Below are positions 1 through 10,500 of a stretch of DNA of 55,092 nucleotides, piece after piece. Within the stretch, counting starts at the first letter, position 1. The number at the start of each line of letters is the position of its first letter. The notes beneath the pieces were generated by a model, which was given only the letters and a program-made list of their open reading frames with translations, was not told the origin of the DNA and made no database searches. A program made the translations under genes and the position numbers. Origin of the DNA: Trebouxia sp. TZW2008 (lineage: Eukaryota; Chlorophyta; Trebouxiophyceae; Trebouxiales; Trebouxiaceae); the NCBI GenBank assembly GCA_002118135.1, contig BDIU01000101.1, forward strand, positions 1 through 55,092. Direction: 5' to 3'.

Positions 1-335
1 TGTCCCATGCACCAACAACCAGAAGCCGTTGAAATGGCACTGCATTGTTGCTCTGCATTGTTGCTCTCCACCATTGTATTGATCCGGGCTTTATCCTCAT
101 GAGCGAACGTAGACTTCGACGTCGCTCTCAGAATCCCTTTTAGGGCTGCCCTAATTTCTTGCTAGGGTCCATCTTGCTTCTGAGCGTCGAGCAGCTCAGT
201 GATCAAATCAGCAAGGTCGTTCTCTAGGCTGCAGAACTCTTCTACTTCAAAGGGCTTTTTGGACTGTTTGATTTCCTTGAGTTGTCTGATGGCCAGTTGC
301 AGGTGCTTACGTAGGTTCTCGTAAGCGGTAGCCAT
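1..335 (-). pseudogene. Edge-truncated unknown ORF with one in-frame TAG
   Basis: An ATG at 335 (complement) opens a 57-codon frame that starts MATAYENLRKHLQLAIRQLK, is rich in Leu, Lys and Glu and looks helical. It ends at a TAG at 162-164. Directly after the TAG the same frame stays open for at least 53 more codons, to the window edge. I recognise no family. It could be the start of a gene or of a retroelement gag-type ORF broken by a point mutation, a readthrough stop, or an exon whose intron spans the TAG. The left edge prevents a decision. Confidence 0.35.
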
Positions 336-2057
336 GCTTTCTACAGAACACGCAGAAAAAACAGACAGAAACTAGAAGAAAACAGAGAAAAGCGCGTCTA
401 CAGCCAGACCTGCAGATAATTACACGTAGATTCACGCCGCATGGTCTACCATTCTTTGTAGCGTCACTGCGCCAGCGCACTGCAGATCAGCAACCGGCTT
501 CTGCGGCCTTCTGGCGCAGCTCACTGCACGTCTGCGTTACAGTCGTCTGTGGGTGTGGGCCAGACAGGGCTGCGGCTGACCTTTTTTGGGTTTTGTCTGT
601 ATCCAGCAAGGGCACCGCCGCAAGCGGCTGAGAAAGCAGCCCAGGGTCTGGGGGGAGGGGTGGCCCACACAGAGCTGTATAGCTGTATAGCTGTATCAGC
701 AGCTTCTGCTCCAGAACCTGTTTTCTGAAGCATAACTCAGCACCCACAGCTAGTTCCAAATACAGTTGTACAATTGTACAGTCTTGACCGTTATACTCTA
801 ATTTCAAAATTATAATAATAGTATACAGTTGTAATGTACTAGGAAGTCAGGATAATAAGGAAAATAAGGATAATGACTGTATAAACTGTGTTTGAAACGT
901 TGACAGAAGCAGCAGGGGTTGTCGTGTGTGGGGGCCCAAACATTATGTTGTGCTGCAGCTGCTGTTACACTGTAGCCCTGTGCCGTCACATCCCTTCTCA
1001 AATCCATTTTTCTAGGTATCTCTGTATTCTCTTAGAAATTTCAGAACAGGAGAACAGTGGTACAGTACATTCAGTATCCCAGATGTTCTGCACTAAGTAT
1101 TACCAGGCATCACTTTGATTAAAATAAGGATAATAGCTGTTCTAGAGTGCTGGTTGAGGGTTTGATATGCTGACAGATACCTGTTGCTTTTGAACTTCAC
1201 AAAACCTATGGTTTGAATCTGCAGCATTATGTAAGCATTATGCACACTCTCACAGACTGCTGCAGCATGACAAATCATTACAAAACCCTATGGAACACTG
1301 TAAATAACCCTATGGTCAGTGGTCAGTGTTGCAAATATATATATGACTTGTGTTGAACTTGATGAAGTGTTTGTCACGGCAGTCGATCGTGTTTTCTGCA
1401 GGATGTGCCGAAGTTTTGTTGCCTTGCCTGTGTACTTCTAGCACTTTATGACTTAAGTCAGGACCTTTTGTACAGTGTGCTGTGGTTTGTGGATGCGCAT
1501 GCCTGAATGAGTTTGCATCAATGGTACAAGATTCTGATATGCCTGAGGCTCGTAAGGCCAGTAAATGCAAACGCTGGTCTCTGTGTTTGACAACGTCAGG
1601 GCTGAGGAGTCAAGACACGAATTGAGATGTGTGACTGTCAAAGTCAAAGTTTCAACATGCAATCAGTCACCATTCGCACTTTGCAAGTACCTGTTACGGA
1701 GTCATTCCCAACCCTTGTTCACCAAGCATGCCCTTGATGCAATCATACTGCTGAAGTGTGTTGCACCTTGCTGCATGCTCTGAGTGCAATCACAAGGTCT
1801 TGTGTGGTGCGACAGCAACAGGTTAGACCATCAAGTTTCATTCATCACTCCCCTTCAGGATTAAATTTCGATCCGAAGCGCAGCATGCGCAGCAGAGCAG
1901 ACCCAACTTAACACTTGTTTGCAACATGCAGCAAGATTGCGCTTAAGAGCCTTGTGAGCATTGCCTGAGCCTGCGCTGAGTGCTGCACTGATCCTTGCGG
2001 TCCTTGCGTGCTTAGCAGATCCGCCGAAGGCAAAGTCGTCAGTACGACACTAAAAAG
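336..2057. other. No gene recognised; upstream region of the 2058 gene
   Basis: I see no coding signal here. Short ORFs on both strands have no family resemblance or splice context. The stretch from about 790 to 1300 is AT-rich. A short direct repeat of TATAGCTG lies near 676-697. The last 100-200 bases should contain the promoter and 5' UTR of the + strand gene at 2058, but no clear TATA box is seen. Confidence 0.4.
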
Positions 2058-3108
2058 ATGAGATTTTCAGAAGGGTGGGAAGTGGAAGTAACGCGGCCAG
2101 ACAATGCTGCACATTACGCGGACATCACGCACGGTGCAGAGAAGTACGTCGTGGGTGTGCCAGATCAGCCATTCGAAGTGCGAGTGACTGTGCCCGCGCA
2201 CAAGTTTCAGTTCACTCCCATCGTACGAGTCAGCCTGGATGTTGACGGTCGCAGCACCAACGTCAACGGGGTCCTTAGCGCGAAGCACCCTACCTACGTA
2301 TTCAAGGGCTTCGTTAGCACCGTCAAGGGCGAGAACATCACCAACCAGTTCTTGTTTGGCACGGCAGAGACAGACAAAAAAGCACCTGAATGTAAGCCTG
2401 GCACCAGCAAAGTTGGAGGACTCCACATCACTTTGCAGCATGTGCAAGAGATGCCTGGGCGTAGTCAGCCTTCAGGTCCTATCTTCTCTGCAGCTGCAGC
2501 TGGCTTCAAAGCTGTTGAAGGTCAGTGACACTGCTGGTTGTACTATGAGCTTATATTATAGCCTTCTGTAGCCTCTCGGAAACTGACGCTGTGTGGCCCA
2601 ATGCTACTCTCACCTTGGCTGCTTGGCTTGGACCACCGAGCAAACTTTGGCAATTGATGTGATAGACTATATGTGTGACCCATCGCAGGCTATTCACAAG
2701 TACTGCTTTGCAGGCAAGAAGTGGTTCATGCAGCCATCACTGTCAGCACAGTCTGGTAACATCACTGGGCCTCCAGTCAAATTCTCACAGACAGTCTACG
2801 GCAAAGTCAGAGACTTGGCAGTTCTAGACCTGAGGATGGAGACGGCGGCAATCCTGGTGTTGCGCAAAGTGCTTGACCCTGAAATTCCAGCGCACCAGGC
2901 AATCATTGACAGATCACAGGCGCAAGCAGAAGGAGAGGGTGAGTCAGCGGCAGAAAATGACTCACAAGGTGCTGGAGGCAACCCAAGGGGTGCGAAGAGG
3001 GTCAAAACTGAGCAAGCAAAGAGTAACAGGGCAGTCAAGACAGGATCATCACAGACGCCAAGAAGCAGAAACGCACCCAAGCAGTCAGGAGTGATTGACG
3101 TCACCTGA
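2058..3108 (+). CDS. DUF7918-like protein, two exons
   Basis: Exons are 2058-2520 and 2714-3108, 285 aa in all. The donor is GAAG/GTCAGT and the acceptor CTGCTTTGCAG/GC; the phase 1 junction gives Gly. The N-terminal 150 residues form a predicted beta-rich domain with DVDG at about residue 61, FKGF at about 83 and NQFLFG at about 95. This layout (basic start, VDG turn, FKGF, FxF) resembles the DUF7918 domain of fungi and green algae. The C-terminal 90 residues are low-complexity and basic (KRVKTEQAK region), possibly a nuclear localisation signal. The function of DUF7918 is not known. The start is the first ATG of the frame. The domain call is by motif resemblance only. Confidence 0.7.
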
Positions 3109-4150
3109 CTCGGCGTCCTCTGCTGCCGTGCCAACCATAGCAATTGTGCTTTTGCAATCTTTCCAACACTTTTACATCGCAGCAAGCCTTTGGAAGCACG
3201 CTTTTGATCAACCACACTGTGTGTATGTTAGCTGTGTGTGATTAGCAACTGTGTAAATGTGTCTATGACATGGTGTGCACAATCCTTGTGCTTGATCCTG
3301 TTTTGACGCCTGCTTGGCAATACGTGTGTGTTGAACATGTGCTATATCCTCAGAATACCACTCATATCTGTTTGAACTGCAAGCAGCCTCTGTGACTTGA
3401 TCATAATTTCAGTGCTGTTAGGGCTCACAACATGCATGACTGACAGCCAGCGTTGGACAATCTTTCTAGGATCAATTTCTTGTGTGTGCTTGTTTAAGCT
3501 CACCTGAGAAACCTGAACCGGACCTAACAGAATCTGGGTTTTGCATCAGAAGTTGAATCATTGTTCCATGTGTCAATGCCTGCGCTCTGCAGTGCAATGC
3601 TGCACTTCAAAAATGTTGTAGGCATCATGTGACATGCCACGTTCGGCATCACAGACGAGCTCTCACTCCAAGGCTGCTGCTTTTACAGATTGCTAATTCC
3701 TTAACCTACGACCTGATCTGAGTGTTTGAACTCGTCTGTCATGACAGTCATCTCTGCTGTACCTGAACATGCCTCCAAGACTTGCACCAGCAAGAGCCTA
3801 TAACTTTCGTGTGTTTTCAGCACAACCTGCAGTGAGATTCCAGTCATTAAGGCCTTTCACATCTGCCCAATCAACATCCGTTGCAATGCTGAAAGCAGGC
3901 TCAAATCAGTACAACCCACACACACACCCTAGTAATCAATTCTGTAGCAGAAAATGAAACACAACAAACAATACCCTCCTTAAATCAATACTGGCACACG
4001 TGACAAAGCTTGTGTGAAGTCTTTTGGTGCGCTTCTGCAACCCTGCCTATCTGACTGAAAGCGCTGCATCTGTTCAACATTCGTAGTCTCATGCCAACTA
4101 GGCTCCCGTCCAAACACCTAAACATGCGACGTTTTGTCCTTTCCTTTTCT
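3109..4150. other. Convergent intergenic region
   Basis: This stretch separates the 3' ends of the DUF7918-like gene (+) and the FAS1 gene (-). It should hold both 3' UTRs. Small ORFs such as 3769-3957 have no recognisable domain or splice context, and I see no further gene. Confidence 0.5.
3252..3256 (+). terminator. Putative TGTAA poly(A) signal of the DUF7918-like gene
   Basis: TGTAA occurs 144 bases after the stop codon. This is the canonical poly(A) signal of chlorophyte algae; its use here is inferred from position. Confidence 0.35.
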
Positions 4151-6909
4151 TCAGCCAGAAGAAGACAGGAAGCTCAGGGATATGCTAGGGATCAGCAATC
4201 CATCCAAAGAATACACCACGCTCTGCAATGCATTGCGACAAATGTCAGTAACGGCACAAGGGTGCACTGCAAAACAAAATTTGACTCATAATCTGCAATG
4301 TTTTGCCGTAGATGTCAGTGATGGCAAGAGTACACTGTAAAACAATCTTTGACACATTGTGTTGTTACATCTGAAGGTCTGTACACTGACCGTAAAGATG
4401 AAGCATTGCAGTGCAGCAAATGTGAGTAATGGCACAAGGTTGCACTGCAGAACAAAACGTGAGTCATTGTTGTGCCAGTGCTTGAAGGTCTTTGCACTGG
4501 CTGTCGCGATACAGCTTTGCAGCAGAGCAGCATAGGCAATTGCACAAAAGAGCTGCTGAATGCATGGTGCCAGCTCAGTGCTGAGTGACTGCAATGCAAC
4601 ACATTGAGGCTGCACAAACTAGATGCATTGCAAGAACAGAAAATCAAGCAGAAGTTTTGCAAACTCACAGCATGCACACATTGATTATTGCGAGTCTGCC
4701 AGACTTTGAGGACACCAATGCCCAATGACAAGTCAGCACACAAGCATGTGATGAATCTCTTGGCTGGATGACTCACCCCGCAGGCCTGTGTGCCTGTGTT
4801 TGTGATGTTTGCATTGCTGAATGCTCCTTGGACAGAAAGGTGGTTCATTGTTCGGTTGATTGAAATGGTCTGTACTTGGTTGTTCTGTCTCAGCATGGTA
4901 TTGAATGAGTTACCATTCTGCAGTGCTGTCACCTGGAACACAGCCAAGAATTTTGTCTACAAGAATGGTTTTTCTGGTTCAACCTAATGTTGTGAGACCA
5001 CTGGTTCAGGAGTGTATGCACATTTTGCATTACTGTACGTATTGAATAAATCACCATTCTGCAGTGCTATCACCAGAAACGCAGTTACAATTTTGGTCAA
5101 CAAAAATGGTTCTGACAGCTTCAACCTAATGTTGTGAGCGGACTGGACTCAAGACTGTATGCACATTCTTTACTGTCGTGCGTGTTCAATGAGTTAAATT
5201 CTACAGTGCTGTCACCAGAGAACACGCAGTTACACAGTCTCAAGCATCTTGCAACTACAGATATGGATCACGCTGTACACAAGTCAAAGATGACTCATCT
5301 ATGTATCAAAGAGTCGTAATAGATGCACACGCATGTTGCTGAGCATGATGTGCAACACTGCAGCTGAGACGCAAATCTGAAAAAAGGCATTGTACAAAAT
5401 TGCAAAACAATGAAGTTCAGCAAACAGTTTTGAGCTCACCAGCACTGGAGATGGCAGCAGATGATAATCCAGGACATTTGTGACGGCTGAAGATCGTGCA
5501 AACTGGGTCAAATTGGTCCCCAGAGCGTCAAGAGTGTCCTCAATTCCAGCGTTTGTTGGCGCAAACACTGTGATGAACCTGCAGCATGCAAATTGCAGGT
5601 TGACCACATGTTTGCAGCAGTTTCCGTCAATGCGTTATTCCCAAAGCAAACACAAACTTTAAACAGCCCCAGTCTCCTATAACCCAGCCCCAGTCATCCT
5701 CAATACAGCGCACAAGTCCAAATGCAACAGCAAAGAGGAAAAGACGATACCTGCGAGGGTCGTCAAGCAAATTCCCCAGGTCTGTGTTGTCAAGTAGATT
5801 CAGTAGTGTACTGTATTGTCCGCTGGCTTGAAGTACATCCAAAGCTGTGTAACAGTAGGTGCCTGAAGGGCCTGGGGCTGGGGCTACTGCAGGAGCCTTA
5901 CCTGCACAGTAGGTATGCCATGTGACTGTGCAAGCGTGTTGTCTGAGGATTGCAATTTGCTCACGCACTGCCAAGCTGTGAAGCTAGCAACCAAAAGCAT
6001 GCAACAAGCAGCAACCAACAAGTTGCAAGCAGCCACACGCACTGCCAGGAGGAAGCTAGCAACAAAAAGCATGCAACAAGCAGTAACCAACAAGTTGCAA
6101 GCAGCTGGATTGCAAGCAGCTGGAGGCAACAGGGCAAGGAGAAACCAACACATAGAAAGGCATGACATCACAGTTAGCAGGGCATTTGGTGCCTGTATAA
6201 CACATTGCAATGGAAAGCAATGACTGGTGCAAGTCACATATGCAAGGCTCATATGCAATAAGTATTGGGTGCAAGTCACATATACAAGGCTCATATGCAA
6301 TAAGCATTGGGTGCAAATCACATATACAAGGCTCATATGCAATAAGCCTTGTGTGCGAGTCACATATACAAGGCTCATATGCAATAAGTCTTGTGTGCGA
6401 GTCACATATACAAGGCTCATATGCAGTAAGCATTGGCCTTACTTGGTGCGAGAGAGAATGTGCGCCTGTAAGCTGAGCTGCTGCTCTGTGCTGCACAAGA
6501 ATAACCTGCAGCACATCACACAATCACACAGACTAATCACAGAGGGGTTGAGCTCATGGACCCAGCATAGATACAAGCAAGACTAAAGCAGGAACGCATG
6601 CTCCTTCATTGGAGTCCTTCACAAATGCAGCAACACCAACCGACAATGGAATCTTGCCAAATATCTGGCAGTTAACTGTGCTGCATGTGAGCAGCTCATC
6701 ACTCTTGCACAATCAGCATGCAATCAAGTGAATAAAGGTAGCAGCAGCAACAAGCAGGGACAAACTCAACACACAAAGCAAAGCCAAAGCACTGTCAAGA
6801 CAGAAGTTTAGAGTCAATAAGGTTGAAGGAGGTGGGCTGAAGCTCGTGGTGTGCAAGACGTACCCAGCTGCAATGCAATCATCGCCAGTAATACCACTTT
6901 GGACAGCAT
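4151..6909 (-). CDS. Secreted single-domain fasciclin (FAS1) protein
   Basis: Exons in transcript order are 6864-6909, 5751-5901, 5440-5578, 4777-4932 and 4151-4222, 187 aa in all. Exon 1 encodes only a signal peptide (MLSKVVLLAMIALQL). A Pro/Ala stretch follows (residues 17-28), then one FAS1 domain: TALDVLQASGQYSTLL, then FITVFAPTNAGIE (the FAS1 H1 motif), VLDYHLLPSPVL (YH motif), and near the end SVVYSLDGLLIP (H2 motif). FAS1 proteins are secreted or wall-attached adhesion proteins. There is no clear GPI signal; the tail after the H2 motif is short, hydrophobic and Ser-rich. Exon 2 has two in-frame acceptors 15 bases apart (5901 or 5886). It is divergent from the LRR gene at 7572. Introns 3 and 4 contain decayed copies of the following exons' 5' ends. 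Confidence 0.88.
4223..4620 (-). repeat. Degenerate tandem copies of the FAS1 exon 5 acceptor region
   Basis: Segments with the pattern CTGCAATG ... GTCAGTNAYGGCA ... TGCACTGCAAAACAAA (read on +) recur at about 4223-4289, 4290-4360, 4395-4470 and weakly to 4620. They sit in intron 4, directly upstream (in transcript sense) of exon 5, and resemble its acceptor and flank. Confidence 0.55.
4905..5240 (-). repeat. Three copies of the FAS1 exon 4 acceptor and 5' end in intron 3
   Basis: The functional acceptor and start of exon 4 (about 4905-4990) is repeated at about 5035-5125 and, shorter and more decayed, at 5180-5240. All share TTCTGCAGTGCTRTCAC or a close variant, and the first two also share the downstream ACCTAATGTTGTGAG block. 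Only the copy at 4932 joins in frame to the rest of the FAS1 domain. Confidence 0.7.
5962..6110. repeat. 74-bp tandem duplication in FAS1 intron 1
   Basis: Two copies, 5962-6035 and 6036-6110, start with CACGCACTGCCA and contain AAGCTAGCAA and AAAAGCATGCAACAAGCAG. They lie inside the 962-base first intron. Confidence 0.75.
6227..6437. repeat. 42-bp minisatellite, about five copies
   Basis: Units start at 6227, 6269, 6311, 6353 and 6395. Each contains GTGCRARTCACATATRCAAG, then GCTCATATGCAATAAG. The period is divisible by 3, so several frames on both strands stay open and look like 14-residue peptide repeats. It lies inside FAS1 intron 1, so coding is unlikely. Confidence 0.85.
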
Positions 6910-7571
6910 CGTGTTCATCCGAGACCAGCAACTCGAGGCAACCGAACTGCAAGTGACAGCTGGCTGTTACAAACGCATTCTCTCGCACAACGCGCTGCAT
7001 CGTGCAAAACAAAAACCGCTAAAGTACTAAGCATCGCCACAACACGATGCATCCTACATGTGCGCAGCGAAGTGGCGAAGATGAAGCTGGCCAACTGACA
7101 TCCAGCTGCCTATCGTGACTTACCGACGAGTCGGCTAACCTGTCGGTTACAGAGGCAGCGAACCTGAGCGCGGTTGAAGCCTCTTAGCAGAGCCTGTCGG
7201 CAGATAACGCGGGGCCGGATGCAAGCTGGCGCGCGCTGTGCTGAGCGGGCGCAGCGGCAGGTTGCAGATGTACGCGTGTGGCAGCGTTTCGAACCTGCAC
7301 CAGTCTTATCGCGACACGGCCGATGCAACGCGCAAGTTGAGTGCGACTGTCGACAACGAGACGCAGGAGTCCCAATTAGCGACAGCTTCGCAGGCGCAGC
7401 AAGCAGACTTGCTACCTGGTCCGCGCTGTCCATCCTCCTCTTCGGACTTAAACAAGGCGTTATTATTTTGCGTTACCTCGTTATGGCGTTATGGCACGTA
7501 GCATTTCACTCAGCATCCATGCGTAATGTCGGCAGCTGTTTTGATGCTGTGCTTAAGCTTCAAGTCGACGA
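6910..7571. promoter_or_regulatory. Divergent promoter region between the FAS1 and LRR genes
   Basis: The start codons of the - strand FAS1 gene (6909) and the + strand LRR gene (7572) face away from each other across 662 bases. The stretch 7120-7440 is clearly GC-richer than its surroundings, as is typical of 5' regions here. Open frames on both strands in that block (for example 7268-7501 +, starting MYACGSVSNLHQSYRD) match no family I know; they may be 5' UTR or an undetected first exon. Confidence 0.5.
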
Positions 7572-10500
7572 ATGATGTTCCGAGAAGAGCCAGTCCCAAG
7601 CCTACTGCGACTATGCGTTTCAGTCCTTGCTCGACGCCTTTTGACTAGATACGAGCCAAATCGTACGTGTGCAACTTGGTCCAGAACCGCTGGCGCATGC
7701 GTGTATAGCGCTGCTGCTGACATCTTTGTTGCTGCAAGTCTTTGTTACGTGCGAACCGGAGCTGGCCAGGCAGATCTGGCTGGAATATCGACGGTAAGAT
7801 CACGAAGCACCACAACGCTCGTTCATCCCTTGTTTCAACGGGTAAATGCACGCAGGTTGTTCTGCTCCTTTCGCCAGTCAAATCACATTTCCTCTACTTG
7901 GCAAGCAGAAAACAGCTTTGCAAAATTTTGGTGGGGCTGTGCTGCACCGTAAGAAGTGCACGGGATAGTCAATCAGCTACACCCGTTCACCTGGCATGCA
8001 GGCAGCCACTGCGCTTTGACTTGACTGAACCTGGGTCTTTGCAGCTGCTCACTGACAGTAGCTTGCTCCTGCGTAAGCTTCAGCTTTGTGCAAGCAACCT
8101 TGTTCATCTACAGATCAGCGTCGGTTTGGTTCACACAAACCTGACTTGGCTAGAAGGTTTGCAGCTCATCTTTGTCAATTTCTGTCAACTTATGCGTCAA
8201 GATGATGACAGCATGTCAAGCTTTGATTCTTCCCTAAATGTAGTGTACTTTTGACGCTAGGGTTGGACTCAGGGTTTTGAAAATTAAGTTTTACTTTGTT
8301 GCTTTGCTTGTTGCTGTCATATGGCATGTGCATACGCACCATTTGCATTGTGCTGCATTGAGATTCTGGAAATGCACATGTCATGCATCCAGGCTAGACT
8401 ATTCTCGCACTACAGTAAGCTTTCTTTGTAACGACTGCTTTCTTTGTAACGACTGCTTTGGTTCCCCACAAAGTTGTCGTTATATTGGACTTGTCCTTCC
8501 TCACAGGTGTCACTGCAGTCAGAATGCAGTGATTGATTGCCAATTGCATTGTCCTTACATCAAGAATGTCGTTATATCAAGTGTCCTTGTGAAGAGAAAT
8601 CACTGTATTTCACCTTCGCTAGCAGAAAGGTTTGCTGGCAACCGAACTTGCTTCAACACAGGCTATGATTTGGGTGTATGATCAGGTTAAGACTGTTGCC
8701 AGCAGCATGTCTTACTCCCCCAATGTTGAGAAGCGATATCAGGCAATCACACTTTTGCTGCAGGCATTCCACATCTGCAATGCCTCTGCCTCAGGAGCTT
8801 GACTCACGTGACAGCGGCAAATGTCAATCACATTACTCATCTCTCAAAGCTCAGAGCCCTGACTCTCCACATCTTCAGCATGAACAGAGACTTAGAGTGC
8901 TATCTTGGCAAAAGTCTTGCTGGTTTGCCGTGCCTTCAGGTATCCTCTCTTTGTGCAGTTTGTCACAAAAGGAAAATTGCACCTGTTGCAGATCCCATTA
9001 GGCAATCAGCACTCTTACTACCTCCCATCATGATCATCCTAAACTTGAACAGAGGTTTGAATCATCATCTGGTGCAGTACAAATGACAATGCTTTTCATG
9101 AGTCTCACATCAAGCTGGTTTGGCAAGTCAAAAGTCGTGCTTCAAACGCCTAGCATGATTCCCACGTCAAGCTGGTTTGGTAAGTCAAGAGGTGCTTCAA
9201 ACGCCTAGCATGAGTCTCACATCAAGCTGGTTTGGCAAGTCAAGAGTCATGCTTCAAACGCCTAGCATTTGTGTTGCAAATTGCCATCTCTGCTGCATCC
9301 CTGCGTGTACCGCTTGTCAATGAACTGCTCCAAAGGCCAAATTTGGGTTGCAGAGTATCATGACTGTTACATCATTGCTTGTGTTGTCCCAGACAAACTG
9401 CTTGTGTGCTGCAAAGTGTCAGTCCTGCGACCATGTTGCTGTCTTTCCTTCCTCAATCCGCTGCTTGTATCTGGTCAAATTGATTGCGGCCCAAGATGTC
9501 AGAGTTTGTTTCATCACAGCTTGATGCTGCAAGTGTCAATTCTGTGACGATGTGGCTGTCTTTCCTTCTTCACTCCGCTGCTTGTACCTGGTCAAATTGT
9601 TTGCGGCCCGATGTGTCAAGAGTTTGTTTCATCACAGCATCATCATCACAGCGATCATCACAGCAGATCATCACAGCATCATCACAGCATCTGTGATCAC
9701 CACAGATCATCAAAGCATCATCACAGCAGATCATCACAGCATCTGTGATTATCACAGCATGATCACAGAAAGTCATCACAGATTGTCACAGCATCATCAC
9801 AGATCATCACAGCATCATCACAGCTCATCACAGCTTGATGCTGCAGGTGCTAAACTGCGCACACATGGAATGTGAGGACTCCTTTTTGGAGGCTCTGACT
9901 TACGGCAGGCGCTTGGCGCAGTGGTCAAATGCAACAGGTTAGAGACACTGCTGCTCTTGCGTGATACTCAGCCTGGTTTGTTTCATCACTCACACTTGGT
10001 CAATCAATACTGAAAGCTGGCAGTTACGCATTGCTGCACGACGTCATGACTGGAACTTAGTTGCTACCCTGTGTGCCTGCTTGATGATATTCAAGGATAG
10101 CAGATGTGCAGTTCTGCCCAGTTTGTTGCTGAGAATAGTTTACACTCCTGTTTTTGACATTCACAATTTGCTACGCTAAGCAAAGAAATTGAACATAATG
10201 TTCACAGGATACTGAGACATTGATAGATAGAAGCCCCACTGCAAATGCGTTGCTTGTCAGCACATAACAGTAACCAGTGCATCACCATACCTCTTCATGA
10301 CTGTGACCAATACTGTAATATATTTGCATATTGGGTATTACGCATTGGCCCCAATTTACTGCGTACTTCACGATTTGCACTGTGTCTCAGTGATTCATAC
10401 TCTTGAGTACTACGTACTACGTATTGCGTATTGAGCATTACGTATGGTGATCACTGGCAGCAACACTTTACAACGCTGGTGCACACTTACAGTTTAGCCT

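Noticed and set aside
6227..6437. CRISPR-like regular repeats
   Set aside because: Units are contiguous with no unique spacers, and the window is clearly eukaryotic with spliced genes.
6056..6586. Overlapping ORFs with 14-residue repeats (YEPCICDSHTRLIA and HIQGSYAIS types)
   Set aside because: They are translations of a 42-bp minisatellite inside FAS1 intron 1; open on several frames and strands, with no start or splice context.
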